Assembly: GCF_000026185.1 (NCBI RefSeq) | Contig: NC_010694.1 | Location: forward strand, 2,356,001-2,420,000 | Length of the DNA: 64,000 nucleotides | Origin: Erwinia tasmaniensis Et1/99 | Lineage (GTDB): Bacteria > Pseudomonadota > Gammaproteobacteria > Enterobacterales > Enterobacteriaceae | Reading direction: 5' to 3' | Shown: positions 49,248 to 59,666 of the stretch, piece by piece | Layout of the letters: each line of letters starts with the position of its first letter | Position numbering within the stretch: the first letter of the stretch is position 1 | The notes under the pieces: generated by a model | The model's input: only the letters and a program-made list of their open reading frames with translations | What the model was told of the DNA's origin: nothing | Databases searched by the model: none | Made by a program: the position numbers and the translations under genes

Positions 49248-50117
49248 ATCCGCGGCGAGCCTGAACCGTGCGCTGTCAAACGGCTCACGGTGGACGAGGT
49301 GCGCCGCTTCTTCCCAGAGAATATACAGCCAGCGGCGGGCAGCAAACCCCTCTGCTACCGGCGCAGATTGCAAATACTCACCAAGCACTTCATCACCCGT
49401 TCCGGTTTCACACAGTGGGTACAGTTCAAATTCACGCGGGGCCCACTGAACCGGGCCAGGATTAACCATTGCCAGTAGACGATCGCTGCTGGCTTCTCTA
49501 AGCATGTTGTTCAACGTGAGATTTCCGTGTACCAACACGCAGGGATCGTTAAAGCCCGCGAACAGCGCGCCCACACAGGCGCGGCTGCGGAATAATATCT
49601 GCCGATCTTCCATCTTCAGCCTGGTCGGACGCATATAGTTAAGGCTGGCCCATAACACCTCTATACGCTGCGCATACCAGGCGGGCCAGCTATTCTGCTG
49701 AGTGCTGTCTACGTTACCGACCAGGCCCTTACTCTCTATGCGATGCCAGGAGAGTAGCCCCGCCACGACCTGCTCGCGCAGCTGGCGCCAGCGGTCCGGA
49801 GCACGCATGGGTATATCAAGCGGAAAGCCGCTTATTCGCTCGATCAGTAAAACTTCATGTCGTGGCATCTGCTGGCTGATAACCAGACCATAAACTATCG
49901 GAACGCGCACTTTCCCTTCACGCGCCAATATCGACAGCTTGTGCGCTTCCTGGGCGGCGGCACCCTGCACTCTGAAATACCGGGCCACGAGCGGCAGCGC
50001 ATGGCCGCCGTCGTCATAAAGGGTATACAGGCTGGCATAGGGCTGCTGGCTAATGCATTCAACCCGACTGATGGGTTCACCCAGTACCAGCGCCAGTTCA
50101 GAACGCAGTAGTTCCAT
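49224..50117 (-). CDS. ycbJ: YcbJ, aminoglycoside-phosphotransferase-like protein lacking catalytic Asp residues
   Basis: A 297-residue protein, the same length as E. coli YcbJ, with the fold signature of the APH/choline-kinase family. The Brenner-type motif is VLVHGNLTLNNML: HGN (residues 197-199) replaces the usual HGD. The expected metal-binding Asp further on is also absent (AMVNPGPVQWAPREFEL). The N-lobe Lys position reads VARYF. This suggests a pseudokinase or a changed chemistry. Function is unknown. It lies downstream of kdsB on the same strand (113-base gap) and overlaps elyC by 24 bases. Confidence 0.88.
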   Translation of the reverse strand: MELLRSELALVLGEPISRVECISQQPYASLYTLYDDGGHALPLVARYFRVQGAAAQEAHKLSILAREGKVRVPIVYGLVISQQMPRHEVLLIERISGFPLDIPMRAPDRWRQLREQVVAGLLSWHRIESKGLVGNVDSTQQNSWPAWYAQRIEVLWASLNYMRPTRLKMEDRQILFRSRACVGALFAGFNDPCVLVHGNLTLNNMLREASSDRLLAMVNPGPVQWAPREFELYPLCETGTGDEVLGEYLQSAPVAEGFAARRWLYILWEEAAHLVHREPFDSARFRLAADSLLPWIP

Positions 50118-50230
50118 CTTTGTTTCTCACTGGCAAGAAGCTATATGATGGCGCGGCGAAGGATAATTGCGCCAGAATGGAGCGGGCCACGGAAAGCATG
50201 ACGGGCCGCCGCAGCGGCTCCGCACGAAAT

Positions 50231-50977
50231 TTACCGCATGGCTGCGCGAACACGCTGCAGATCTTCAGCCGTATCCACACCCGCACTGGGGATGGCTTGC
50301 GCCACGTCAACGTGGATCTTTTCGCCGTACCACAGCACGCGCAGCTGTTCCAGCAGCTCGATCTGCTCAAGCGGGCTGGCCTCCCAGCGCACATAGCGAC
50401 GAATGAAGCCGGCACGATAGCCATAAATGCCAATATGGCGTAGGAAGTTGTCGCCGATGCTGTCCTGTGAAACGGCAAAGCGCTCACGGTCCCACGGGAT
50501 GGTGGCTCGAGAGAAGTAAAGCGCGTTACCCTGGGCATCACGCACCACCTTCACGGCGTTAGGGTTAAACGCCTCTTCCACAGAGTCGACAGGCACTGCC
50601 AGCGTAGCCATTCCCACGCTACGCTGGGCGATGTTTTTTGCTACCTGCTGGATGATTACGGGAGGGATCATCGGCTCATCACCCTGGACGTTAACGATCA
50701 CCTTGTCATCAGGGAATTGGTAGTGATCGATCACCTCTGCCAGGCGCTCAGTACCAGACTGATGATCGGCACGTGTCATGCAGACCTCGCCTCCGGCTGC
50801 TTCAACCGCGTGCGCTACGTCAATATGGTCGGTTGCCACAATCACTCGCTCAGCGCCCGATTCGAGCGCCCGCTCCATAACGTGAACCACCATCGGCTTA
50901 CCGTGAATATCCACCAACGGTTTCCCCGGCAGACGGGTAGAAGCAAAACGGGCAGGAATAATGGCAACAAAACTCAT
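50231..50977 (-). CDS. kdsB: CMP-KDO synthetase
   Basis: A 248-residue cytoplasmic enzyme activating Kdo with CTP for lipopolysaccharide inner-core assembly. The nucleotidyltransferase motif [23 protein letters not shown] is at the N-terminus. Also present are [32 protein letters not shown] and [29 protein letters not shown]. Length equals that of E. coli KdsB. Its ATG overlaps the ycaR stop by 4 bases, so the pair is translationally coupled. Confidence 0.97.
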   Translation of the reverse strand: MSFVAIIPARFASTRLPGKPLVDIHGKPMVVHVMERALESGAERVIVATDHIDVAHAVEAAGGEVCMTRADHQSGTERLAEVIDHYQFPDDKVIVNVQGDEPMIPPVIIQQVAKNIAQRSVGMATLAVPVDSVEEAFNPNAVKVVRDAQGNALYFSRATIPWDRERFAVSQDSIGDNFLRHIGIYGYRAGFIRRYVRWEASPLEQIELLEQLRVLWYGEKIHVDVAQAIPSAGVDTAEDLQRVRAAMR

Positions 50978-51156
50978 GGGTGACTCTCTTCCAACGTCAA
51001 CGCGCGCGCCTCAACCTCCAGCAGTACGGGAATGCCGTCCTGCACCGGGTAGGCCAGGCCGTCAGGTTTACAAATAAGTTCCTGCTGCTCTTTGTTGTAG
51101 TAGAGCTTGCCATGGCAAACCGGGCAAGCGACGATTTCAAGTAGACGATGATCCAT
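50974..51156 (-). CDS. ycaR: YcaR, Trm112-like zinc-ribbon protein
   Basis: A 60-residue protein of the UPF0434/Trm112 family. It begins [20 protein letters not shown], has a CxxC pair and a later Cys ([21 protein letters not shown]), and ends in an acidic helix. Trm112 proteins act as partners of methyltransferases in other organisms, but no partner is established in E. coli. An AGGAATTATGG context precedes the start. It is coupled to kdsB. Confidence 0.93.
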   Translation of the reverse strand: MDHRLLEIVACPVCHGKLYYNKEQQELICKPDGLAYPVQDGIPVLLEVEARALTLEESHP

Positions 51157-51415
51157 AATTCCTCCGTAAGGGGCACGGCGATAAAGCCAATATATTTATC
51201 GCTTCAGAATATCATAGCTAAAGAGCCGGAAGTTACCCAGACTGCCCGAAATTTGCTGGCAGACGGGCCCGTTGTTTTGCGTGTCGAGCCAGACTCACTG
51301 ACTGGCTGATTGCACAGGCGAAAGATAAACGTGTTTTAGCGCTATTTCTGGCTGAAGACACCAACCGATCCAGCCAGAAATGGCACAAGGAAATCGTCAT
51401 GCGGGGCAGCTAATG
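51157..51415. other. ycaR-lpxK gap, possible gene scar
   Basis: In E. coli ycaQ lies here; this window has 259 bases without a recognisable gene. The plus strand has a frame open from 51222 to a TAA at 51411-51413. It lacks an early start codon, and its last part reads ALFLAEDTNRSSQKWHKEI. I cannot assign that peptide, and it does not match YcaQ as I remember it. The region should also hold the ycaR promoter. I see no clear hairpin terminator for lpxK. Confidence 0.3.
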
Positions 51416-52396
51416 TTAGCCTGCTGATGTTGCAGTTATCGTAGCCAAAAGCGCTTCAGCCTCTGCGGTAGGCAGAGAAGCATCTACCGGCAGGTACCAC
51501 CAGTTATCAGCAGCAAAAGCGCTGGCTTTAACGGCATCTTTTTCCGTCATCAGCAGCGTTTGACCACTGGAGGTGAGTGAGTACAGGCTTTCGGCGCTGT
51601 AGTGCTGATGGTCAGCAAAGGCCACCTGCCTGAGCGGCGTCACTCCCAACTGCCGCAGAGTATTAAAAAAGCGCGGCGGATGACCAATACCGGCCATGGC
51701 CACAATATTATCCAGCTCTGTAACAGGCCGCCGCTCACCGGTTTTCAGGTTCACGGCCAAACCCGGCGTTAGCCGCATGGCCATTTCACCGGGCAGAGCT
51801 TTACCGCCATTGGTAACGATTGCCGTGACGCTTTGCAGACGGGCTGCGCGTTCACGCATCGGCCCTGCAGGAAGCCACCAGCCGTTACCAAAACGTCGTT
51901 CGCCGTCAATCACGACGATCTCAATATCACGAGCCAGTGCATAATGCTGCAATCCGTCATCGGTAATGATGATATCTACCGCCGCACTGCGCAACACCGC
52001 TTTAACCGCCTGAGCACGCACTGGCGCAACGGCTACCGTTGCGCCAGTGCGCTGATAAATCAGTACGGGTTCATCGCCCGCTTCATCAGTGGTCGTTTTT
52101 GGCCCCAGCACCAGCGGATAGTATTCTGCCTTACCGCCATAACCGCGCGAAACAACGCCAACGCGCAATCCGCGCTGCTGCAACGCCTGCACCAGCCAAA
52201 TCACTACCGGGGTTTTGCCATTGCCTCCGGCGGTGAGGTTACCCACCACCACCACCGGAACGGGTGCGCGCCACGCTTTACGCCAGCCCCAGCGATAACT
52301 AAGGCGCGTGAAGTTGCTTATCAGCCCGTAGAAAAGGCTAAAGGGAAGCAGCAGCAGATAGAGTGCATTACGCCCACTCCAGATACGTTCAATCAT
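51416..52396 (-). CDS. lpxK: Tetraacyldisaccharide 4'-kinase LpxK
   Basis: A 326-residue inner-membrane-associated kinase that phosphorylates the lipid A disaccharide at the 4' position. One N-terminal hydrophobic helix ([14 protein letters not shown]) is followed by the P-loop [20 protein letters not shown] and the second-lobe motifs [13 protein letters not shown] (catalytic Asp pair) and AFADHQHYS. Its start overlaps the msbA stop by 4 bases, coupling synthesis of lipid A with its flippase. Confidence 0.96.
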   Translation of the reverse strand: MIERIWSGRNALYLLLLPFSLFYGLISNFTRLSYRWGWRKAWRAPVPVVVVGNLTAGGNGKTPVVIWLVQALQQRGLRVGVVSRGYGGKAEYYPLVLGPKTTTDEAGDEPVLIYQRTGATVAVAPVRAQAVKAVLRSAAVDIIITDDGLQHYALARDIEIVVIDGERRFGNGWWLPAGPMRERAARLQSVTAIVTNGGKALPGEMAMRLTPGLAVNLKTGERRPVTELDNIVAMAGIGHPPRFFNTLRQLGVTPLRQVAFADHQHYSAESLYSLTSSGQTLLMTEKDAVKASAFAADNWWYLPVDASLPTAEAEALLATITATSAG

Positions 52397-54141
52397 TGGC
52401 CAAATTGCATCTTATGCAGCTGCGCATATGCACCACGCTCTGCCAGCAGATGTTCATGCGTACCACGTTCCACAATTTGTCCATCTTCTACCACAATGAT
52501 CTCATCCGCTTTCTCGATGGTAGAAAGGCGGTGTGCGATCACCAGTGAGGTACGGTTCTTCTGCAGTTCATCCAGCGCTGACTGGATGGCACGTTCAGAT
52601 TCGGTGTCCAGCGCGGAGGTCGCTTCATCAAGGATCAGAATCGGGCAGTCACGCAGCAATGCGCGCGCGATGGCAATGCGCTGACGCTGCCCGCCGGAGA
52701 GCAGCACGCCATTTTCGCCAATCACCGTATCCAGGCCCTCATCCATCTTGCTGATAAAGTCCATAGCGTGCGCCATGGTCGCAGCCTTTTCGATATCTTC
52801 GCGGCTGTACTGCTCATGACGGGCATAGGCGATGTTATTGGCGACGGTGTCGTTGAACAGATGGACATTTTGCGATACCAACGCCACCTGATTGCGCAGA
52901 GAAGCAAGCGTGTATTCACGCAGGTCATGCCCGTCCATCAGAATATTACCGTGCTGGATATCGTAAAAGCGCGTCAACAGGCTGGCCATCGTTGACTTGC
53001 CGGAACCAGAGCGTCCGACCAGGGCGACGGTTTTTCCGGCCGGGATCGCCAGATTGATATTTTTCAGCGCGGGCACATCGCGGCCCGGATAGCAGAAGGT
53101 AACATCGCGGAATTCGATATCGCCCTTTGCACGCTCAACATTGCGTTTACCCGTGTCCACCTCCTGCTCACTGTCAAGGATGGAAAACAGCGTCTGGCAG
53201 GCCGCCATTCCACGCTGGAACTGAGCATTGACGTTAGTCAGGGATTTCAACGGACGCATCAGCGCGATCATGGATGAGAACACCACGGTGATAGTACCGG
53301 CGGTTAGCGTTTCCATCACGCTTGGAAAGCTGGCGGCAAACAGTACAAATGCCAGCGCCAGTGAAGCAATCAGCTGAATGATGGGATCGGAAATTGAAGA
53401 CGCCGAAACCAGCTTCATTCCCTGCTGACGCATGCGGTTGCTGACGCGATTAAAACGCTCGCTCTCAATGCCCTGCCCGCCGAAGATCAGCACTTCTTTA
53501 TGCCCTTTCAGCATCTGCTCTGCGCTAGTGGTCACCTGCCCCATGGTGTTCTGCATATTTTTACTGATATTGCGGAAACGCTTAGAAACGGTGCGGATAG
53601 CAAAGGACACAACCGGTGCCAGCACGATCAGGATCACCGACAGCTGCCAGCTGAAGTAAAACATCATGATAAACAGGCCGATGATAGAGGCCCCTTCACG
53701 CACCACGGTCACTAACGCGCTGGACGAGGAGGAGGCAACCTGCTCAGAGTCATAGGTAATGCGCGACAGTAAGGTTCCGGTGGACTGCTGGTCAAAAAAG
53801 GAAACAGGCATGCCCATCATATGGCTGAACAGACTGCGGCGCATTTTCATCACCACATTGCCTGAAACCCATGAAATACAGTAGCTGGAAGCGTAGCTGG
53901 TAACGCCACGTACCAACATCAGCCCGATAACGGCAAGCGGCATCCATAGCAGTACCGAGTTATCGGCTTTACCAAAACCATCATCAAGTAAAGGCTTCAG
54001 CAATGACAGCATAAGTGTATCGCCCGCCGCATTGAGGATCAGCGCGACAGCGGCCACAATCAACCCCGTCTTGTATGGCACAATCATTGGCCAGAGACGA
54101 CGAAATGTCTGCCAGGTGGAGAGATCTTTATCCAAATGCAT
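52393..54141 (-). CDS. msbA: Lipid A / lipopolysaccharide flippase MsbA
   Basis: A 582-residue ABC exporter half-transporter, the E. coli length. Six membrane helices (residues about 20-320) precede the nucleotide-binding domain with Walker [11 protein letters not shown], signature [16 protein letters not shown], Walker [13 protein letters not shown] and H-loop IAHRLSTI. It flips core-lipid A across the inner membrane and is essential. It lies between comEC (36-base gap) and lpxK (4-base overlap), the conserved comEC-msbA-lpxK order. Confidence 0.98.
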   Translation of the reverse strand: MHLDKDLSTWQTFRRLWPMIVPYKTGLIVAAVALILNAAGDTLMLSLLKPLLDDGFGKADNSVLLWMPLAVIGLMLVRGVTSYASSYCISWVSGNVVMKMRRSLFSHMMGMPVSFFDQQSTGTLLSRITYDSEQVASSSSSALVTVVREGASIIGLFIMMFYFSWQLSVILIVLAPVVSFAIRTVSKRFRNISKNMQNTMGQVTTSAEQMLKGHKEVLIFGGQGIESERFNRVSNRMRQQGMKLVSASSISDPIIQLIASLALAFVLFAASFPSVMETLTAGTITVVFSSMIALMRPLKSLTNVNAQFQRGMAACQTLFSILDSEQEVDTGKRNVERAKGDIEFRDVTFCYPGRDVPALKNINLAIPAGKTVALVGRSGSGKSTMASLLTRFYDIQHGNILMDGHDLREYTLASLRNQVALVSQNVHLFNDTVANNIAYARHEQYSREDIEKAATMAHAMDFISKMDEGLDTVIGENGVLLSGGQRQRIAIARALLRDCPILILDEATSALDTESERAIQSALDELQKNRTSLVIAHRLSTIEKADEIIVVEDGQIVERGTHEHLLAERGAYAQLHKMQFGQ

Positions 54142-54177
54142 TGTTTAACCAGCTTTAGTTGAAAATAGCCGCTTATT

Positions 54178-56442
54178 CTAGCCGGAATCCCTGGGTACGC
54201 CAAACCACTGATGATACCAACGGTTCATTATTTGTTCTCTTAGCCCGATAAGTTGCCATCGATTCGCATAAAAACGCGCACTTAGCTGGCCGGAAAGCGC
54301 GGTATCGCGCCATTCGACGCCATTTTCACCGTATCGGCTAATAATCTTTGCCGCAGGCAAACGCCAGGCGCTGTAGCGTGCAGCAGAAGCTATTGCAGCA
54401 TTTGCAGATACGGCGCGCAGAAAGGGTCCGGTGGAGGAGGTTCGGCTGCCATGATGTGGCACCTGGAGCAGATCTGCATGCAGATCGTCCCGCCGTTCGG
54501 CGGCCAGCATCATTTCTGCCGCCGCTTCAATATCGCCGGTTAACAGGACACGCCATTTGCCATCGGTGACGGCGACCACGCATGATTGGTTATTACCTTC
54601 ACCTTTTGCTTCTATTGGAGGCCAAAGCACACGAAACCATAATCCCTGCCATCGCCAGTTATCTCCCTTGCGGCAGGAAAGATGCCCCGGTCGGGCAAGC
54701 GCGCTTCGTACGCTGGCCTGTGGAAAGGCGGCCTGTACGCTGGCCAGCCCACCGATATGATCAAGATGACCATGGCTGATGATAATGTGACCGACGTGCA
54801 GTCCCTGCCAGGCAAGCCACGGCAGAATATGGCTGCGGGCTGCATCGCCACCGGGCCAGCGATTGCCGGTATCGTACAGCGTGGCCTCACCGTTGCGAGA
54901 GACCACCACCGCCAGCCCGTGCCCCACGTCCAGCATATCTACACGCCATTCCGGCTCGGGCAACAATGAACGCCAGCTGCATAACAGCAATGCCGTGCTC
55001 GCGATGCTGGCTGTTGAAGTCCGCCACCAGCCGAAGCGCAGACAGGCTAAAATCAACCAGCACAACACGCTGGCTACGCTTAGCGTCCTGTCGACAGGTA
55101 ACCAGCCGTGTGGCAAGTATTGCAAGGGTATAAAAACCAGTGCCAAAGAGCGATCGACACCAAACCACAACAGAGCAGATATCCCGGGAAGCGCATGACA
55201 AACTAATGCTACCAGGATCAGCGGCACGGTGACCAGTGAAACCAGAGGAACCGCCCACAGATTCGCTACCAGCGCGCTCAGACTGATTCCATGAAACATC
55301 AGTGCCTGCACGGGCATCAGCAGCAGCATCATTCCCAGTTGAAGGTGCAGTAAACGTAGCGGTAACCAGTACCATCGACGCAGGAAACGCACGGGTAGTG
55401 GAAAATTGTGGTACCAAAGCAGCAGGCCGCCCACCGCCATAGATGAAAGCCATAGGCTGTCTGAAAGCAGGCTGAGCGGGTCAAAGAACAGGATCAAAGC
55501 AATGCACAGGCTCCATATCTGCCAGGGCTGGCAATGAATACCGCGCAACCGCAGGATACTCCACGCAAGTAAAGCCAGCATGGCGCGCATTGCCGGCGCA
55601 TTCCCGCCCGAAAGCCAGCTATAAATCAAGGCCACCAACAGACTGCAAAACAGCGGTAGTCGATAGCCTATATATCTGACGGGGAATGCAAACTGCAGGC
55701 CGCGTATCATCAACCAGCCGAAGCTGGCTGCAAGGGCTATATGCATTCCTGAAATGGCCATAAGGTGCGCCGTACCGGTTTCACGTAATAGCTGATTAAT
55801 TTTCTTACTGACTTCTGCCCTTTCACCAAAAGCCAGCGCGGAAATTAATCCCTGCCATGGCAGATGCTGATAACTTTTTTTCGCCGATTCAATCAGACGG
55901 CCACGCCAGCTACAGTCTGCCGCGATAATCTTTGCACTTTTTACTCTGCCGGTTAGCGGCGTATGGGTCGCAAGGGCAAAACGTTGGCGATCGAATCCCC
56001 CTTCATTGAGTTGCGCATGTACCGGCCGAAGGACCAGATGCATCCTCCACCGCTGGCCGGTGCAGAATGCGTTATCCTGTGGCTGTAACTTCACATTGGC
56101 ATGAACAGGGGGAAACACCCATTTTTCCCGATATTTTAATATGCGTATTTTTAACCGTTCGCCATCCGGCTGTATGCCTTCAATCTGTACTTCAGCGTCA
56201 ATCGGCGCCCGGGATAACTCATTAATTTGCTTCAGTAAAGACTGCCCTGTGGTTGTCGCCCAAACAAACATAACTAACGTTAGTGCCAGAAACTTTGTTA
56301 GCTGCCAAGGACACAGCGCCAGGGCAAGAGAGAGCAACAGGACGACAAGCGTTATAAGAGTTCCCGGCAGATGGGGCAAGAAGTTAAGCGGAAGCGTTGC
56401 GATAATAACGCTCCACGAAATGAGATTAACCGTCAGCGACAT
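54178..56442 (-). CDS. ycaI: ComEC/Rec2-family DNA-uptake channel (YcaI)
   Basis: A 754-residue polytopic inner-membrane protein, the E. coli YcaI length. An N-terminal OB-like domain between the first helices (IEGIQPDGERLKIRILKYREKW) is followed by the competence domain (ISGMHIALAASFGWLMI) with many membrane helices. The C-terminal metallo-beta-lactamase-like domain contains MLDVGHGLAVVVSRNGEATLYDTG, SHGHLDHIGGL, LTGDIEAAAE and VPHHGSRTSS. The length and the motifs argue for an intact gene. The competence regulator tfoX is also in this window. Confidence 0.95.
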   Translation of the reverse strand: MSLTVNLISWSVIIATLPLNFLPHLPGTLITLVVLLLSLALALCPWQLTKFLALTLVMFVWATTTGQSLLKQINELSRAPIDAEVQIEGIQPDGERLKIRILKYREKWVFPPVHANVKLQPQDNAFCTGQRWRMHLVLRPVHAQLNEGGFDRQRFALATHTPLTGRVKSAKIIAADCSWRGRLIESAKKSYQHLPWQGLISALAFGERAEVSKKINQLLRETGTAHLMAISGMHIALAASFGWLMIRGLQFAFPVRYIGYRLPLFCSLLVALIYSWLSGGNAPAMRAMLALLAWSILRLRGIHCQPWQIWSLCIALILFFDPLSLLSDSLWLSSMAVGGLLLWYHNFPLPVRFLRRWYWLPLRLLHLQLGMMLLLMPVQALMFHGISLSALVANLWAVPLVSLVTVPLILVALVCHALPGISALLWFGVDRSLALVFIPLQYLPHGWLPVDRTLSVASVLCWLILACLRFGWWRTSTASIASTALLLCSWRSLLPEPEWRVDMLDVGHGLAVVVSRNGEATLYDTGNRWPGGDAARSHILPWLAWQGLHVGHIIISHGHLDHIGGLASVQAAFPQASVRSALARPGHLSCRKGDNWRWQGLWFRVLWPPIEAKGEGNNQSCVVAVTDGKWRVLLTGDIEAAAEMMLAAERRDDLHADLLQVPHHGSRTSSTGPFLRAVSANAAIASAARYSAWRLPAAKIISRYGENGVEWRDTALSGQLSARFYANRWQLIGLREQIMNRWYHQWFGVPRDSG

Positions 56443-56595
56443 ACTCTCTCCCTGTTCAAGACAGGCTAAGTGTGCCGTATCTTGAAAGAGCGAACAGCCA
56501 GAGAAAAATAGATGTGGATAGCAGCGCGTAAAGAGTTTGCACCGTTACAGCAAGTCGCCAGATTTTTTGCGAGAGATGATAGATTTATTTGAAGC

Positions 56596-56624
56596 AAAAA
56601 AAAACGACACCGAAGTGTCGTTTT
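56596..56624 (-). terminator. ihfB intrinsic terminator
   Basis: AAAACGACAC-cgaa-GTGTCGTTTT. On the minus strand the stem runs into nine T, 17 bases after the ihfB stop. Confidence 0.93.
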
Positions 56625-56640
56625 ATCGATAAATTGCTTA

Positions 56641-56928
56641 TCAGCCGCCGTAAATATTGGCGCGATCGCGTAACTCTTTTCCTGGTTTAAAGTGTGGAAC
56701 GTATTTACCTTCCAACTCTACTTTGTCACCCGTTTTCGGGTTACGGCCAGTACGAGGTGCACGATAGTGCAAAGAAAAGCTGCCAAATCCCCGGATTTCG
56801 ATACGTTCACCTTCTGACAACGTGGTTGCCATATGTTCAAGCATCTCTTTTACCGCATCCTCAACGACTTTCGCCGGAATATGAGATTGCTGGCCTGCAA
56901 GTCTTTCAATCAGTTCTGACTTGGTCAT
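56641..56928 (-). CDS. ihfB: Integration host factor beta subunit
   Basis: A 95-residue DNA-bending HU/IHF-family protein. ATG 56928 ([20 protein letters not shown]) follows GGAGG, and the open frame to 57009 is ignored. The dimer core [23 protein letters not shown] precedes the DNA-inserting arm [26 protein letters not shown], with the intercalating Pro in RNPKTG. It pairs with IhfA to bend DNA at recombination, replication and promoter sites. It lies 81 bases after rpsA and probably also has its own promoter. Confidence 0.97.
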   Translation of the reverse strand: MTKSELIERLAGQQSHIPAKVVEDAVKEMLEHMATTLSEGERIEIRGFGSFSLHYRAPRTGRNPKTGDKVELEGKYVPHFKPGKELRDRANIYGG

Positions 56929-57009
56929 AAAACCTCCGGTTAATCCCTGACAGGAATAGTTATGACAGTTAACGACGGTAACAGGGCAGCTTGCGCTGCC
57001 CCTAAGCAA

Positions 57010-58683
57010 TTACTCGCCTTTAGCTGCTTTGAATGCTTCCGCCATAGCGCTAGAGAAGTTGCCTTCTTCCTGTTTGGTGTTAACAGTGTTGATGGCTTCT
57101 TTCTCATCTGCCTGGTCTTTAGCACGAACAGACAGGCTGACAACGCGGTTTTTACGGTCAACACCGGTGAACTTGGCTTCAACATCGTCACCAACATTCA
57201 GAACCAGAGTTGCGTCTTCTACGCGGTCCAGCGATGCTTCAGAAGCACGCAGGTAGCCTTCAACGCCGTCACCTAATTCAACTGTAGCACCTTTGGCATC
57301 AACCGCAGTGACTTTACCGTTAACAATTGCACCTTTCTTATTCAGAGAGATGTAGTTGTTGAACGGATCTTCTGCCAGCTGCTTCACGCCCAGAGAGATG
57401 CGCTCGCGCTCTGCGTCAACCTGCAGAACCACAGCTGCGATTTCGTCGCCTTTCTTGTATTCACGAACCGCTTCTTCTCCGGTAGCGTTCCAGGAGATGT
57501 CAGACAGGTGAACCAGGCCATCGATGCCGCCGTCCAGGCCGATGAAGATACCGAAGTCAGTGATTGACTTGATTTTACCTTCAACGCGGTCGCCCTTGTT
57601 GTGGGTTTCTGCAAACAGCTGCCATGGGTTAGATTTGCACTGCTTCAGACCCAGGGAGATACGACGACGTTCTTCGTCGATGTCCAGAACCATAACTTCT
57701 ACAACATCACCAACGTTAACAACTTTGGATGGGTGAATGTTTTTGTTGGTCCAGTCCATTTCTGAAACGTGTACCAGGCCTTCCACGCCTTCTTCGATTT
57801 CAACGAAGCAGCCGTAATCAGTCAGGTTGGTTACACGACCCGTCAGCTTGGTGCCTTCTGGGTAACGTTTAGCGATAGCAACCCATGGATCTTCACCCAG
57901 CTGCTTAAGACCCAGAGAAACACGGGTACGCTCGCGGTCGAACTTCAGCACTTTAACAGTGATTTCGTCACCAACGTTGACGATTTCGCTTGGATGCTTA
58001 ACGCGTTTCCAAGCCATGTCAGTGATGTGCAGCAGGCCATCAACGCCGCCCAGATCAACGAATGCACCGTAGTCAGTGAGGTTCTTAACGATACCTTTAA
58101 CTTCCATGCCTTCCTGCAGGTTTTCCAGCAGCTGATCGCGCTCTGCGCTGTTCTCGGATTCGATTACCGCACGACGTGAAACAACAACGTTGTTGCGCTT
58201 CTGATCCAGCTTGATGACTTTGAACTCAAGCTCTTTGCCTTCCAGGTGCAGCGTATCGCGCACTGGACGCACGTCTACCAGTGAACCTGGCAGGAACGCA
58301 CGGATGCCGTTCAGCTCAACTGTGAAGCCGCCTTTAACCTTGCCGTTGATAACACCGGTAACAGTTTCAGCGTCTTCGTAAGCTTTCTCCAGCGTGATCC
58401 AAGCTTCATGACGTTTAGCTTTTTCACGGGACAGCAGGGTTTCACCGAAGCCGTCTTCTACTGCATCCAGGGCAACGTCAACTTCGTCACCAACCTGAAT
58501 TTCCAGTTCACCGGCTGCGTTCTTGAACTGCTCTGCAGGAATTGCAGATTCAGATTTCAGACCCGCATCAACCAGAACAACGTCTTTGTCGATAGAGACA
58601 ACAACGCCACGAACGATGGAACCCGGGCGGGTTTCGATTGTTTTTAGGGATTCTTCAAATAGTTGAGCAAAAGATTCAGTCAT
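57010..58683 (-). CDS. rpsA: 30S ribosomal protein S1
   Basis: A 557-residue protein with six S1/OB repeats, the E. coli length. S1 binds mRNA and delivers it to the 30S subunit. Repeats 1-2 bind the ribosome and repeats 3-6 bind RNA. Repeats are easily seen, each with a G-x-V-x-x-(L/I)-x-D-(Y/F)-G core, for example [37 protein letters not shown] and [19 protein letters not shown]. Codon bias is strong. It lies between cmk and ihfB. Confidence 0.98.
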   Translation of the reverse strand: MTESFAQLFEESLKTIETRPGSIVRGVVVSIDKDVVLVDAGLKSESAIPAEQFKNAAGELEIQVGDEVDVALDAVEDGFGETLLSREKAKRHEAWITLEKAYEDAETVTGVINGKVKGGFTVELNGIRAFLPGSLVDVRPVRDTLHLEGKELEFKVIKLDQKRNNVVVSRRAVIESENSAERDQLLENLQEGMEVKGIVKNLTDYGAFVDLGGVDGLLHITDMAWKRVKHPSEIVNVGDEITVKVLKFDRERTRVSLGLKQLGEDPWVAIAKRYPEGTKLTGRVTNLTDYGCFVEIEEGVEGLVHVSEMDWTNKNIHPSKVVNVGDVVEVMVLDIDEERRRISLGLKQCKSNPWQLFAETHNKGDRVEGKIKSITDFGIFIGLDGGIDGLVHLSDISWNATGEEAVREYKKGDEIAAVVLQVDAERERISLGVKQLAEDPFNNYISLNKKGAIVNGKVTAVDAKGATVELGDGVEGYLRASEASLDRVEDATLVLNVGDDVEAKFTGVDRKNRVVSLSVRAKDQADEKEAINTVNTKQEEGNFSSAMAEAFKAAKGE

Positions 58684-58780
58684 ATTGATAATCTTCAGGA
58701 TTCTTCAATTTAACGTCCACCTGACATCCTGACGGGTGGGGTTGTTTCACATGCCCCATGACGTCCATATCACAGGGTTA
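58684..58780 (-). promoter_or_regulatory. rpsA leader with translational-control structure
   Basis: The minus-strand leader can form CCACC...GGTGG (58739-58717 on that strand) and a GGGG...CCCC stem above it. The start codon is preceded only by GAAGATTATCAAT, a weak Shine-Dalgarno sequence. This matches the E. coli rpsA leader as I recall it, a structured, Shine-Dalgarno-poor region through which S1 represses its own synthesis. Confidence 0.5.
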
Positions 58781-58836
58781 GATAAATCATTCGGCGAGAT
58801 GTTGCTTATCACCACAGGAATAAGCATAGCCAACTA

Positions 58837-59520
58837 TCATACCAAAGCGAGTTTTTCTCGCGCATAGTTGAGCGCAATTTCAATCACCTGCTCAATCGAC
58901 ATGGTCGTCGAATCAAGCACTAAGGCATCGGCTGCGGGCACCAACGGTGCAATGGCGCGATTGCGATCGCGGTCATCTCGCTCTTTTATCTCAGATAAAA
59001 GGCGCTCAAAGTTAACACTAAACCCCTTCTCCTGCAACTGCAGCATACGTCGACTGGCGCGTTCTTCAGAACTTGCATCAAGGAAGATTTTGACCGGGGC
59101 ATCGGGGAACACCACCGTTCCCATATCGCGACCATCAGCAATCAGCCCCGGCAACTCACGGAAACCACGCTGACGGCGCAGTAGCGCTTCGCGCACGCGG
59201 GGAAACGCGGCGACACGGGATGCGGTATTACTGACGTCCTGGGTGCGAATCTCTGTAGAAACGTTTTCACCTTCGAGAATCACTTCTATCTCACCGCTGT
59301 GAGAAATAAAACGCACGTCAAGGTGAGCGGCAATCGGAGCCAGCGCTTCTTCAGAGCTGATATCTACCTGATGATGTAGCGCGGCTAAAGCCAGTACCCG
59401 ATAAATTGCGCCGGAATCCAACAGGTGCCACTGCAATGCTTCAGCCATTGCTTTACACAATGTGCCTTTCCCTGCACCACTCGGGCCATCAATAGTGATC
59501 ACAGGGGCTGTAGCCGTCAT
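58837..59520 (-). CDS. cmk: Cytidylate kinase
   Basis: A 227-residue nucleoside monophosphate kinase phosphorylating CMP and dCMP. The P-loop is [20 protein letters not shown] at the N-terminus. CMP-binding and lid motifs follow: [36 protein letters not shown] and REERDRNR-like [16 protein letters not shown]. Length equals that of E. coli Cmk. rpsA follows after 153 bases. Upstream, a 146-base gap from aroA contains a small GAGCA-gcaca-TGCTC hairpin without a T run. Confidence 0.97.
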   Translation of the reverse strand: MTATAPVITIDGPSGAGKGTLCKAMAEALQWHLLDSGAIYRVLALAALHHQVDISSEEALAPIAAHLDVRFISHSGEIEVILEGENVSTEIRTQDVSNTASRVAAFPRVREALLRRQRGFRELPGLIADGRDMGTVVFPDAPVKIFLDASSEERASRRMLQLQEKGFSVNFERLLSEIKERDDRDRNRAIAPLVPAADALVLDSTTMSIEQVIEIALNYAREKLALV

Positions 59521-59666
59521 GTCGTTCTCCTTTCGGTGGAATGCCCGAGCAGCACATGCTCAGGGAATTATCGACGCGCATTATACCTTTCATAACCTAA
59601 CCTGCAACCGCAGCAAACGCGCGCCAAGACATTCAGCACGCGGTCAGTGCCAGGCCACGCTAACCG

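Noticed and set aside
59544..59565. Hairpin GAGCA-gcaca-TGCTC as an aroA terminator
   Set aside because: No U tract follows on the minus strand, and the stem has a bulge. It may be chance in the aroA-cmk gap.
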